Assembly: GCF_028401955.1 (NCBI RefSeq) | Contig: NZ_JAQOTJ010000008.1 | Location: 1 to 64,000, forward strand | Source of the DNA: Bacillus sp. BP-3 | GTDB taxonomy: Bacteria; Bacillota; Bacilli; Bacillales; Bacillaceae_G | Reading direction: 5' to 3' | DNA length: 64,000 nucleotides | In this document: piece after piece, positions 26,393 through 33,971 of the stretch | Position numbering within the stretch: position 1 is the stretch's first letter | Layout of the letters: each line of letters begins with the position of its first letter | Notes under the pieces: generated by a model | What the model was told of the DNA's origin: nothing | Database searches by the model: none | Seen by the model: the letters and a program-made list of their open reading frames with translations, nothing else | Made by a program: the position numbers and the translations under genes

Positions 26393-26462
26393 GTGCAATT
26401 GTTTTTAATATAGGCTACATGATATGTAGTTGTATTAAACGTTGCTTATTTATGTATGTTCA

Positions 26463-26496
26463 GACCTTTACTCGCTATCGGGTAAAGGTCTTTTTT
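26463..26496 (+). terminator. M-box expression-platform terminator
   Basis: GACCTTTAC/GTAAAGGTC stem (26463-26471 with 26482-26490) and TTTTTT. Confidence 0.9.
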
Positions 26497-26553
26497 ATTA
26501 GGGTGTATCAATTATACATAGCTAAAAATAATCATATGAGGAGGTGAGGAGCA

Positions 26554-26658
26554 ATGTCAGCTTCGGACTCGGTTCCGTTACCCAGGTATTTCGAAAATAG
26601 AATGTGTAATGTAGGTAGGAAACGACTTGTTCCTCCCTCTATATCTGTAAATAGATAA
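26554..26658 (+). CDS. Putative MgtL-like leader peptide (34 residues)
   Basis: A 34-codon frame starts at ATG 26554 behind a very strong GAGGAGGTGAGGAG site, between the M-box terminator and the MgtA-like gene. It begins MSASDSVPLPRYFENRM. The element D-x-x-PLPR is like DPTPLPR in enterobacterial MgtL (recalled as [17 protein letters not shown]), where Asp/Glu and Pro codons destabilise ribosomes at low Mg2+ and induce mgtA. Its stop lies 50 bases before the next start. Real translation is likely; the regulatory role is inference. Confidence 0.6.
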   Translation: MSASDSVPLPRYFENRMCNVGRKRLVPPSISVNR

Positions 26659-26708
26659 ATTGAGAAACAATGAGTTTCTTCCTGCATGTGCGAAGGAGGA
26701 GACGGACG

Positions 26709-27431
26709 ATGTTATATGTAAACAAACGAGAGGGAATTATAAATAATATAACTCATAAAAAAACGATAAAAGTACAGGAGATCTTACAGAAGAATAATGA
26801 AATGCTGATGGAAGTTGCGATTCGAGATGTAAAATCTGTTTATGCTTATTTTAAAACAACAAGAAACGGCCTTTCTGTTAAAGAGGCAAAAAGACGTATT
26901 GTACAATATGGGAAAAATGAACGATATGTGAATAAAAAAGTGATATTGACTCATATGATGATAAAGTTGATGGAAAAAGTAAATCTGTTCGAAAAGAAAG
27001 CGAGTCAAACGAATGCAATAACACCAAAAACAGTTACTGTTTTAAGAGTAGCAAATGATAAAGTGAATGGGATAGACAAAGGTTCTGAAATGATGAATAT
27101 TCCAATAGAAGAATTGGTCCCAGGAGATGTGATTTGTCTTTCAGCAGGTGAAACAGTACCAGCTGACGCTCGCATTATTTACGCAAAAGATGTACTAGTT
27201 GATGAATCTCCTTTAACGGGAAAAGAGATGCTTGTAGAAAAGTATGAAAGCTGTTATCACATTGAAAAAAAACGATTTATGCCGTTAAAGCGTGTAAAAG
27301 ATTATAATCCACTTTGTCTTGAAAATTTATGCTATCAAGGTACTCATATCGTTAACGGAACAGCTAAAGCTGTTGTGGTTTCCACTGGAAATAATACGTA
27401 TGTGGAACTATTACATCAATGTTGTAAGTAA
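26709..27431 (+). CDS. TM-less MgtA-like fragment: N-terminal and actuator domains
   Basis: 240 residues. The N-terminus matches the cation-ATPase N domain of MgtA (YAYFKTTRNGLSVKEAKRRI, then QYGKNE), and the second half matches the actuator domain (ELVPGDVICLSAGETVPADA, VDESPLTGK, GTHIVNGTAKAVVVSTGNNT). Between them about 36 residues replace the usual TM1-TM2 pair, and the DKTGT phosphorylation domain and all other helices are absent. The essential TGES loop reads LTGKEM, so the catalytic Glu is lost. GAAGGAGGA precedes ATG 26709. It is intact as a frame but cannot transport; it is either a decaying gene or a domesticated regulatory protein. Confidence 0.75.
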   Translation: MLYVNKREGIINNITHKKTIKVQEILQKNNEMLMEVAIRDVKSVYAYFKTTRNGLSVKEAKRRIVQYGKNERYVNKKVILTHMMIKLMEKVNLFEKKASQTNAITPKTVTVLRVANDKVNGIDKGSEMMNIPIEELVPGDVICLSAGETVPADARIIYAKDVLVDESPLTGKEMLVEKYESCYHIEKKRFMPLKRVKDYNPLCLENLCYQGTHIVNGTAKAVVVSTGNNTYVELLHQCCK

Positions 27432-27497
27432 TCTTTATGGATGCTAAATAAAGCAAATCATTGTATAATAATAATTACAATCATTATTTGATTATAC

Positions 27498-27530
27498 AAC
27501 CTTGCGTTAAGACGTGAGGTTTTTATTTTT
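27498..27530 (+). terminator. Terminator after the MgtA-like gene
   Basis: AACCTTGCG/CGTGAGGTT stem (27498-27506 with 27513-27521, two G-U pairs) followed by TTTATTTTT. Confidence 0.75.
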
Positions 27531-27548
27531 GTCATTAGGAGAGGAATT

Positions 27549-28415
27549 ATGAAAAAAGTATTATTAGTAGATGGTATGGCATTGTTATTTCGTGCCTTTT
27601 ATGCAACAAGTGTGTACGGACAATTTATGAAAAGACAAGATGGCGTTCCGACAAACGGGATTCATGGTTATATGAAGCATTTATTAACAGCGGCTAGTTC
27701 AATTGACCCGACTCATATTGTAACGTGCTGGGATATGGGGAGTACAACGTTTCGAACAGAAGCATTTTCAAACTATAAGGCGAATCGCGGAGCACCGCCA
27801 GAAGAATTAATTCCACAATTTGATCTAGTGCAAGAAATGACTACACATTTGTCTATTCCGGTTATTGGTATGAAAGGATATGAAGCTGATGACTGTATAG
27901 GAACTTTAGCAAAAATGTATCAACATGAAGCGGAAGTGTTCATTTTAACAGGTGATACAGATTTACTACAGTTAGTTGATACAAAAACTACAGTTATGCT
28001 TCTTCGAAAAGGGATTGGAAATTATGAATTTTACACACCTGAAAAAATCCTGGAAGAAAAAGGTGTAGAGCCGTGGCAAATTGTTCATGCAAAGGCATTT
28101 ATGGGTGATTCAAGTGACAACTATCCGGGGGTTAAAGGTATTGGTGAAAAGACAGCGTACAAACTTATCCAAGAGCATGGAACAGTTGCAGGTGTTTTAG
28201 AAAACATTACATCACTAACAAAAGCACAGCGTACAAAGATTGAAAGTGACTTAGACAATTTACACATATCACTCCAACTTGCACAAATTCATTGCGAAGT
28301 GCCAATTTCGTGCCGATTAGAAGAAGCGTTTCACACAATTGATAAGGAAAAAATACACTTCGTTTGTGAGAAAATGAACTGGGGCAGACCGGAAATGTTT
28401 GTAAATATGTTATAG
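27549..28415 (+). CDS. ypcP: 5'-3' exonuclease / flap nuclease YpcP
   Basis: 288 residues, a stand-alone version of the Pol I 5' nuclease domain. Metal-binding residues are in LLVDGMALLFRAFYA (about 4-18), GYEADDCIGTLA (about 114-125), ILTGDTDLLQLV (about 136-147) and AFMGDSSDNYPGVKGIGEKTA (split at the helix-hairpin-helix, about 184-204). It should remove RNA primers and flaps. GAGAGGAATT precedes the ATG. Confidence 0.94.
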   Translation: MKKVLLVDGMALLFRAFYATSVYGQFMKRQDGVPTNGIHGYMKHLLTAASSIDPTHIVTCWDMGSTTFRTEAFSNYKANRGAPPEELIPQFDLVQEMTTHLSIPVIGMKGYEADDCIGTLAKMYQHEAEVFILTGDTDLLQLVDTKTTVMLLRKGIGNYEFYTPEKILEEKGVEPWQIVHAKAFMGDSSDNYPGVKGIGEKTAYKLIQEHGTVAGVLENITSLTKAQRTKIESDLDNLHISLQLAQIHCEVPISCRLEEAFHTIDKEKIHFVCEKMNWGRPEMFVNML

Positions 28416-28449
28416 AAAGTGACTTTTGAAAAGAACTTATATTATAGTT

Positions 28450-28492
28450 AACGCCCAATCAAATTAAGAATTTGATTGGGCGTTATTATTTA
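28450..28492 (+). terminator. ypcP terminator
   Basis: Perfect 14-bp stem AACGCCCAATCAAA/TTTGATTGGGCGTT (28450-28463 with 28471-28484). Confidence 0.9.
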
Positions 28493-28507
28493 TATAAATA
28501 CAAATAA

Positions 28508-28580
28508 ACCCCTTTCTTTATAGGGAGGGACGAGAGAGTCTGGCATAGAAGCGGTTAGGCCACGCAAGGCTTACAAAGGG
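28508..28580 (+). repeat. Dispersed repeat, copy A
   Basis: Shares with copies at 38492-38570 (inverted) and 60178-60275 the parts CCTCTTT-type T-rich start, core GCATAGAAGCGGT and tail GCAAGGNTTANAACAAA, with a variable hairpin between. Non-coding. Confidence 0.6.
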
Positions 28581-28820
28581 AGACGGGTGTAGGTTATGCT
28601 TTGTTCTGCACAGCAGTTTATATGTTGAAAAACTAAAAAGATTTATCAAGAGGTGGTTTCTACAATTATGAAGCTTCTTTAGAAAGATAGTAAACAAGCT
28701 GTTGAGAAGTTTTTATTTGATTAGTAGAACGAAATACAAACAAAACTATTGAGAAAATATACGTAGTGTTCATTTGAATTTCAAATGGATTTCACATGAA
28801 TCTTTTATGATTACACAATA

Positions 28821-28838
28821 CAGATAATTATTTATCTT
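28821..28838 (+). promoter_or_regulatory. Candidate Fur box upstream of fbpB-like gene
   Basis: AGATAATTATTTATCT (28822-28837) is a near palindrome close to the GATAATnATTATC consensus. Confidence 0.6.
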
Positions 28839-28874
28839 TCATATAAATAAAATCTTTTATTTCGTATGAACGGG

Positions 28875-28918
28875 CATTCCTGCTCCAAGATTCAAAGAGA
28901 AACGAGGAGCGGGAATGA
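28875..28918 (+). promoter_or_regulatory. Leader hairpin upstream of fbpB-like gene
   Basis: CATTCCTGCTCC pairs with GGAGCGGGAATG over 12 bp (one G-U) with a 17-nt loop. It lies in the expected 5' leader about 40 bases before the start codon. Confidence 0.55.
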
Positions 28919-28956
28919 AAAACTTTCGCTTGTAATAATTAAGGAGGAAGATTGAT

Positions 28957-29096
28957 ATGCGAAAAAAATAAGAAAATCCTTTAAACAGTTATTAATAGAA
29001 AATAAACAATTATTATTGAATGATAAAGAAAACATAAGAGAAATTGAAGAGAAAATTGAAAAAAGACATATATCATATAGAGCAGCGAGTAATTGA
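28957..29096 (+). pseudogene. FbpB-like Fur-regulated basic protein, frameshifted
   Basis: AAGGAGGAAGATTGAT precedes ATG 28957, but the frame hits TAA after four codons (Met-Arg-Lys-Lys). Adding one A to the A7 run that follows restores a 46-residue protein MRKKIRKSFKQLLIENKQLL continuing NDKENIREIEEKIEKR, which matches the Fur-regulated basic protein B family. No alternative start exists in the restored frame because a TGA lies just upstream. Fur box and terminator are intact, so the loss is recent, a sequencing error, or compensated by slippage on the A-run. Confidence 0.65.
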
Positions 29097-29112
29097 GTAA
29101 AGAATAGCTGGA

Positions 29113-29149
29113 AAATAAAGTGGAACTAAAAAGTTTCACTTTATTTTTT
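29113..29149 (+). terminator. Terminator of the fbpB-like unit
   Basis: AAATAAAGTGGAAC/GTTTCACTTTATTT stem (29113-29126 with 29133-29146) and T-run. Confidence 0.85.
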
Positions 29150-29257
29150 GAGGAAAAAGAGGGTTCTAAAGGAGTCGTCAAAGAAAATTCATTCTCATTG
29201 TGTCAGAAAACATGTATGATAGGAAAGGTAGACTTTTTGAATTTAGGTGGGGAAATG

Positions 29258-29518
29258 ATGCAAACAGTTCAAGACTATCTTTCATTCTTACATACGAAAG
29301 GGTTTAAATTATCAGAGGAAGCGCAAGGATTTATTATGTTTGGACAAGGTTATACAGGTTCATCTGATGGAATTGTGAATGCGGCAATTGAAGCGACCAT
29401 TAAGCATCAATTACAGTTTGATGGTAGTTATTTTATCGCTTTGCTAGAACGATTGAAAGAAGAGGAAATTACTGATAAAAAAAGCGCGATGGCTTTTTTG
29501 CGGAAGTTACAATCATAA
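29258..29518 (+). CDS. Small conserved protein, probably DUF6123
   Basis: 86 residues, soluble, helical: MQTVQDYLSFLHTKGFKLSE, FIMFGQGYTGSSDGIVNAAI, then a basic helix ending AMAFLRKLQS. The pattern resembles a B. cereus group family I recall as DUF6123; function unknown. ATG 29258 is chosen since AGGTGGGG lies about five bases upstream; the longer frame to 29120 starts inside the preceding terminator. It converges on the EamA gene with two bases between stops. Confidence 0.65.
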   Translation: MQTVQDYLSFLHTKGFKLSEEAQGFIMFGQGYTGSSDGIVNAAIEATIKHQLQFDGSYFIALLERLKEEEITDKKSAMAFLRKLQS

Positions 29519-29520
29519 CT

Positions 29521-30426
29521 TCACGCAACCCGCGCTTCTTTTTTTTGTTTGTTTGGTAGTTCTACAAAGATCATGCCTAAGAAAATACAAATACACCCAA
29601 TGATAGCTGAAAGCGATAATTGCTCATTTGCAACAAGAACACCTGTTATTGCTGCAAAAACGGGTTCCATTGCAAAAATAATTGCAACCCGGGTAGGAGA
29701 TGTATATTTTTGTGCTGTTGTTTGAATGAAAAATGCAAGGGAAGTGGCAAATAGTGATGTTAGCAATAGTGCAAATAAAAATGAGCGATTTGTCCATAGT
29801 GACATCGAAAGTAATTTCTCCCAATCTTCAAACAGAAATGCACAAATAGAAGAGAAGAGTCCAACCGCTAATATTTGTGTTGTACTTAATAATAACGGAG
29901 ATATCTTTTTTGAAAAGAATCCATTTACAAGGATGTGAGCAGCGAATGCTACAGCACAACCTAATATAAGAAAATCTCCCATATTGAATTGAAAAGCCTC
30001 TCCAGATGTTAATAAAAATAATCCAATTGTAGATGCTGTAATGCCGAGTACGATAAATAGATTTACTTTTTGTTTTAAAAAGATAAGCGATAAAATGGGT
30101 ACCATGACAATGCTGAGCCCTGTTAAAAATCCAGCTTTAGAAGAAGTTGTATATAATAAACCAAACGTTTGTAGTAAATACCCAACAAATAAAAAGAATC
30201 CTATTATCATACCAGCACCGCTACTAAAGCCTACGTTTTTAATGGGTGTTTTTTTCATAGAAATGAGCTGAATGATGGATAAAATCAGTCCGGCTAATAA
30301 AAAACGTACACCATTAAAAGTAAATGGCCCGACAAATGACATGGCATTTTGAACGACAACAAATGTAGCTCCCCAAATGAAAGCAACAAACAATAAAGCG
30401 AGGGGAGCAATCCACTCTTTTTTCAA
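29521..30426 (-). CDS. EamA/DMT-family transporter
   Basis: 301 residues with ten membrane helices in two EamA repeats (first opening LFVAFIWGATFVVVQNA, second around LILGCAVAFAAHILVNGF). The second repeat ends with the family pattern RVAIIFAMEPVFAAITG (about 252-268). It exports small metabolites of unknown identity. The start is TTG at 30426: GGAGGT lies six bases upstream, formed by the last codons of the ypeP gene, so the two are coupled. The in-frame ATG at 30444 has no site. Confidence 0.85.
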   Translation of the reverse strand: MKKEWIAPLALLFVAFIWGATFVVVQNAMSFVGPFTFNGVRFLLAGLILSIIQLISMKKTPIKNVGFSSGAGMIIGFFLFVGYLLQTFGLLYTTSSKAGFLTGLSIVMVPILSLIFLKQKVNLFIVLGITASTIGLFLLTSGEAFQFNMGDFLILGCAVAFAAHILVNGFFSKKISPLLLSTTQILAVGLFSSICAFLFEDWEKLLSMSLWTNRSFLFALLLTSLFATSLAFFIQTTAQKYTSPTRVAIIFAMEPVFAAITGVLVANEQLSLSAIIGCICIFLGMIFVELPNKQKKEARVA

Positions 30427-30430
30427 TACA

Positions 30431-30826
30431 CTACCTCCGTTCATTTTTTTGTATAGCTTTTCGTGCTAATTCATCGGCTGCTTTATTTTGGCTGCTTGGA
30501 ATCCACTTTATAAAAAAGAGATCAAATTGCTGGATTATTTTTAGTGCTTCATTTAAAAGAGGGGCATATAATGGATTTTTTACATATTGTTTTTCAATCG
30601 CTCGTTCTACAAGCTGTGAATCTGTTCGAAATGATACAATTTTATAATTATGTTCGGTGCAATATTTTAATGCAGTAAGTAATGCGTGATACTCTGCTTC
30701 GTGGTTGCTCATAGTTCCAAGTGGAACAGCGAGCTGTACAGGCGGCTGAACCCCTTTAATAAAAACCCCAGCGCCGGAAGGGCCAGGGTTTCCTTTTGAT
30801 GCACCATCAATGTACACTTCAATCAA
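30431..30826 (-). CDS. ypeP: RNase HI-like protein YpeP
   Basis: 131 residues with the RNase H fold. The acidic residues are present: VYIDGASKGNPGPSG (Asp about 7), NHEAEYHALL (Glu about 43), RTDSQLVE (Asp about 67) and NKAADELARKA (Asp about 119), so the active site looks complete. The start TTG at 30826 follows GGAGGG by six bases; that site overlaps the start of the frame and the upstream gene's stop. It lies in a minus-strand operon aldose epimerase - ypeP - EamA. Confidence 0.85.
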   Translation of the reverse strand: MIEVYIDGASKGNPGPSGAGVFIKGVQPPVQLAVPLGTMSNHEAEYHALLTALKYCTEHNYKIVSFRTDSQLVERAIEKQYVKNPLYAPLLNEALKIIQQFDLFFIKWIPSSQNKAADELARKAIQKNERR

Positions 30827-30841
30827 ACTGAAACCCTCCAA

Positions 30842-31714
30842 TTAACCGATTGTAATACTATAGCAACATGTAAATGTTTCATTCGCTTTTAACATTTGAA
30901 TTCCTTTTTTCTCTTTAAAGTCTTTTGCAGGTTCTAATTCATCGGCGATGCCATACCAAGGTTCAATACATAAGAACGGTGCATCGTTTCCTGGTGTCCA
31001 TACACCGACAAATGGGAATCCTTCAAATGAAACTTTGACAAATTTATTATGATTGTGAGAACGGATGGTAATTTCCTTTTTGCACATATTTTCAAATATA
31101 AGCGCATCGTTTTGAAATAAATCATATGTAAGCGGAAGCTCTGTTGCTTCTTCTGCTACTACGAGTTTTTGTTTGGAAAGAAACGGTCCTTCTAGTACAC
31201 TTGCTTCTAATCGCTCTGGAATACCGAAAGATAAATAATAGTCTGTGAAAGATTCATTCGGTAATAATGGACAATTAAAACCAGGATGTCCTCCGATTGA
31301 AAAATACATTTCTTCCGAGTTGGGATTGAATACTTCGTATGTTACGTATATAGATGTTTTATTTAATTCATAAGAAACAAGCAATTCAAATGCAAACGGA
31401 TAGTTTTGTAAAGTTTCTTCATTACTTGATACTGTGTATGTAATTTTTGATTTACTTTGCTCTTTGATCGTAAATGTTAAATCACGAGCAAAGCCATGTT
31501 GTGTTAATGAATATGGTTTACTATCAACTAAATATGTATTGTCTACTAATCTTCCGACGATTGGGAATAAAATAGGAGCACGTCGCCCCCAATGCTTTGC
31601 GTTTCCTTGCCATATATATTCAGTGCGATCTTCTTGTAAGCGAACACTTTGCAGTTCTGCACCTTTTTCAGAAATCAACACAATCATTTTTTCGTTTTGA
31701 ATCGTTGCTACCAT
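30842..31714 (-). CDS. Aldose 1-epimerase family protein (LacX-like)
   Basis: 290 residues with the galactose mutarotase fold. Motifs are GRRAPILFPIVGRL (about 47-60), SLTQHGFARD (about 70-79, catalytic His), SIGGHPGFNCPL (about 150-161, second His) and CIEPWYGIADE (about 242-252, catalytic Glu). This arrangement is that of the LacX-type subgroup. The ATG at 31714 is preferred since GGAGG lies seven bases upstream; the longer frame starts in the leader. First gene of the operon with ypeP and the EamA transporter. Confidence 0.88.
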   Translation of the reverse strand: MVATIQNEKMIVLISEKGAELQSVRLQEDRTEYIWQGNAKHWGRRAPILFPIVGRLVDNTYLVDSKPYSLTQHGFARDLTFTIKEQSKSKITYTVSSNEETLQNYPFAFELLVSYELNKTSIYVTYEVFNPNSEEMYFSIGGHPGFNCPLLPNESFTDYYLSFGIPERLEASVLEGPFLSKQKLVVAEEATELPLTYDLFQNDALIFENMCKKEITIRSHNHNKFVKVSFEGFPFVGVWTPGNDAPFLCIEPWYGIADELEPAKDFKEKKGIQMLKANETFTCCYSITIG

Positions 31715-31868
31715 GAACAAACCTCCTAAATCTTTCATGTTTTTATTATACGTCCTCTAAAAAGAAAAGGACAGCATATGACCATCCTTTTGTAACAAAG
31801 TAAGGATTTTGCTATATTGACTTGGATTTGAATAATAATTATAATTTAATTTTGTTTATTAAAATACT

Positions 31869-31908
31869 CGCGTGGTTCGTAACCATCCCACGTAAAAAAA
31901 CTAAGGAG
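31869..31908 (+). promoter_or_regulatory. PreQ1-I riboswitch
   Basis: P1 pairs CGTGG (31871-31875) with CCACG (31888-31892). The loop TTCGTAACCATC and A-rich tail AAAAAAACTAAGGAG match the class I preQ1 pseudoknot. The Shine-Dalgarno AAGGAG (31903-31908) is part of the pseudoknot tail, so preQ1 binding should block translation of queT. Confidence 0.93.
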
Positions 31909-31916
31909 ATCGTATA

Positions 31917-32402
31917 ATGAAAGTTAAGACACTTGTTGGTAATGGTATTTTAGCGGCACTATATATTGCTGTTACTATGCTTATTCAACCTTTTGGTTTT
32001 ACGAATATTCAATTCCGTATTTCAGAAATGTTTAATCATCTTATTGTGTTCAATAAAAAATATATTTACGGAATTGTGTTAGGCGTATTTTTAGCAAACC
32101 TCTTTTTCTCACCCATGATCGCATATGATCTTGTATTTGGAGTAGGGCAATCTATTATCGCCTTGCTTTGTACAATTGTTTCGATGCGTTTTATAAAAGG
32201 GGTATGGGCGCGTATGATCTTTAATACAGTGGTCTTTACCTTTACAATGTTTATCATTGCAATTGAACTCCATCTTGCTTTTGATTTACCATTTTTGTTT
32301 ACATGGTTAACATGTGCGATTGGTGAGTTTGTTGTAATGGCAATCGGAGGACCTATTATGTATTTTATTAACAAACGAGTTCAGTTTGAGAAATTCGTGT
32401 AA
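31917..32402 (+). CDS. queT: Queuosine precursor transporter QueT
   Basis: 161 residues with five to six helices, a DUF988-type ECF transporter S-component. The conserved opening NGILAALYIAVTMLIQPFGF and NIQFRISEMFNHLIVFNKKY (about 29-48) are clear. It should take up preQ1 or preQ0 together with the shared ECF energy module. The preQ1 riboswitch immediately upstream confirms the substrate class. Confidence 0.94.
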   Translation: MKVKTLVGNGILAALYIAVTMLIQPFGFTNIQFRISEMFNHLIVFNKKYIYGIVLGVFLANLFFSPMIAYDLVFGVGQSIIALLCTIVSMRFIKGVWARMIFNTVVFTFTMFIIAIELHLAFDLPFLFTWLTCAIGEFVVMAIGGPIMYFINKRVQFEKFV

Positions 32403-32660
32403 GATTCAACAAAGGGTTGTTCACTGTAATGTGGCAACTCTTATTTATTTTTCTTGTGTTATCTTGCTGCTGGATATAAATCCATTTTAATTTTGCAACA
32501 GATAAGTCACGGTTAGATACACACTCATCCGCCTAAAAAGTTTTTTTACTTGTATTTATAGAGATAAATGAATTTCGAATAGAATACTGTCCGCATAGAC
32601 AAAATAGGATAAAATAAGAGCGTAATATTTAGTAGGAACGTGCACGGAAGGGGGAGCATA

Positions 32661-33320
32661 ATGAAATATAAAATTACTTGGTTATATCGAACAAAACATG
32701 GCCTAGAGACTAGCTTGGAAACAAATTTCCTTCGATTAGAAGAGGTAATACTGTTCGCGGCAGATTTTGAAAAAACAGGGAGAGCAAAGGAATTGTTATT
32801 TCAGGATGAAATGGGGGTAGAATGGACATTAAAAGAAGTTAAAAAACTAAGTAAACAAGTTGAGGAAGAGCCACAAGATCTTACGCTGTATTTTGACGGA
32901 GGATATAACATTGAGACAAAAGAAGCGGGCGCAGGGATAAGTGTTTATTATAAGAAACAGGGAAAATTGTATCGAATTCGCCGCAATGCGTACATAGAAG
33001 GAATTGATGATAATAATGAAGCGGAATATGCAGCGTTATTATACGGAATGAACATATTGGAAGAGCTAGGGGTTAAATATGAATCAGTTATACTTCGTGG
33101 TGATTCTCAAGTTGTTCTCCAACAACTAGCGGGTGAATGGCCATGCTACGAGGATAATTTAATTCATTACTTAGATCAAATTGAACAAAAAGCAAAACAG
33201 ATGAAAATAAAATTAGTATGTGAACCTATTTCTAGAAAACAAAATAAAGAAGCTCATCAATTAGCAACGCAAGCACTGGAAAGAACGAGCATTGATAGTC
33301 ATAAAGAAATAACGGAATAG
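32661..33320 (+). CDS. RNase H-like protein with N-terminal extension (YpdQ-like)
   Basis: 219 residues: about 75 residues of unknown N-terminal domain (MKYKITWLYRTKHGLETSLE), then an RNase HI-type domain. Asp in LYFDGGYN (about 83), Glu in NNEAEYAALL (about 121) and Asp in RGDSQVVLQQL (about 149) are kept, but the fourth catalytic Asp is replaced: QNKEAHQLATQA where YpeP has NKAADELA. Activity may be reduced or altered. ATG 32661 has GGAAGGGGGAG. It is followed 13 bases later by the zinc-finger gene. Confidence 0.8.
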   Translation: MKYKITWLYRTKHGLETSLETNFLRLEEVILFAADFEKTGRAKELLFQDEMGVEWTLKEVKKLSKQVEEEPQDLTLYFDGGYNIETKEAGAGISVYYKKQGKLYRIRRNAYIEGIDDNNEAEYAALLYGMNILEELGVKYESVILRGDSQVVLQQLAGEWPCYEDNLIHYLDQIEQKAKQMKIKLVCEPISRKQNKEAHQLATQALERTSIDSHKEITE

Positions 33321-33333
33321 GAGTGTAGAAGGA

Positions 33334-33510
33334 GTGAATCGTAAGCAACTGATTACTGAGGTGAACGAATTATTAGAGACATATTGCGATGACTGCTTTT
33401 TGCAGAAGCACTTTCGCAAGGAACATAGTAAATATTATGCTCACTCCTTTTGCATTCGGCAATGTACGATAGGAGAAAAGCTACAAGAGTATGGAAAACA
33501 ATTGTCTTGA
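33334..33510 (+). CDS. ypeQ: Small zinc-finger protein (YpeQ-like)
   Basis: 58 residues, GTG start. Four cysteines in two pairs, TYCDDCFLQKHF (C-x2-C) and SFCIRQCTIG (C-x3-C), with nearby His residues, fit a zinc-binding micro-domain. The sequence matches the YpeQ type, which sits next to ypeP and ypzA in B. subtilis. GGAG ten bases upstream of GTG 33334 is a wide but usable site; AAGGAG overlapping the start is too close. It probably forms an operon with the preceding RNase H-like gene. Confidence 0.75.
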   Translation: MNRKQLITEVNELLETYCDDCFLQKHFRKEHSKYYAHSFCIRQCTIGEKLQEYGKQLS

Positions 33511-33609
33511 ACAATTATCTCTTGTGAAGATTTTTATCCCATGAATGTGTATAGAAAATGAGAGGGACTTACACAGAAAAACACCCAGAGAAGCTTCTCT
33601 GGATGTTTT

Positions 33610-33858
33610 TTAATTTTTTGCTTCTTGTAACTGATGCGCGCATTTTTCTAATTTTTCTTCTTGATCCAATAAAAACGGTGCATCTAAATCGGTTGATACT
33701 TCTTTCATTGTTTCGAGCTGCTGACGAGCTGATTCAACGGCATTTGTAGCGTGTTGCAATGATTCAGGGTCCATTGTAATCGTCGCAGAACCAACCATCT
33801 TTTGCGCAGTTTCTACGCGGAATCTTACTTCTTCAAAATCGTTTATAGGTGAACCCAT
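33610..33858 (-). CDS. ypzA: DUF2564 family protein (YpzA-like)
   Basis: 82 residues, soluble, all-helical (FEEVRFRVETAQKMVGSATI, then SLQHATNAVESARQQLETMK). It fits the DUF2564/YpzA family, found between cspD and ypeQ in B. subtilis exactly as here. Function unknown. GAGGAGAAAAC precedes the ATG on the minus strand. Confidence 0.75.
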   Translation of the reverse strand: MGSPINDFEEVRFRVETAQKMVGSATITMDPESLQHATNAVESARQQLETMKEVSTDLDAPFLLDQEEKLEKCAHQLQEAKN

Positions 33859-33929
33859 TGTTTTCTCCTCCTTATTTTCTCATTTCACATAGTTTTTGCT
33901 CTGCGGAAAAGAAATATGCAGAAGAATAA

Positions 33930-33958
33930 CAAAGGAGGTTATCGGTAGATAACCTCCT
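33930..33958 (-). terminator. cspD terminator
   Basis: AGGAGGTTATCGG and TAGATAACCTCCT form a stem of about 11 bp; it lies just beyond the cspD stop. Confidence 0.7.
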
Positions 33959-33971
33959 GTCATGTATCAAA

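Noticed and set aside
26359-26547. Plus-strand ORF of 62 codons
   Set aside because: It starts inside the M-box aptamer and reads through its terminator.
29120-29257. N-terminal extension of the DUF6123-like protein
   Set aside because: The extension begins in the fbpB terminator and has no start site; ATG 29258 has one.
33558-33749. Plus-strand ORF of 63 codons opposite the DUF2564 gene
   Set aside because: Shadow of the real minus-strand gene.
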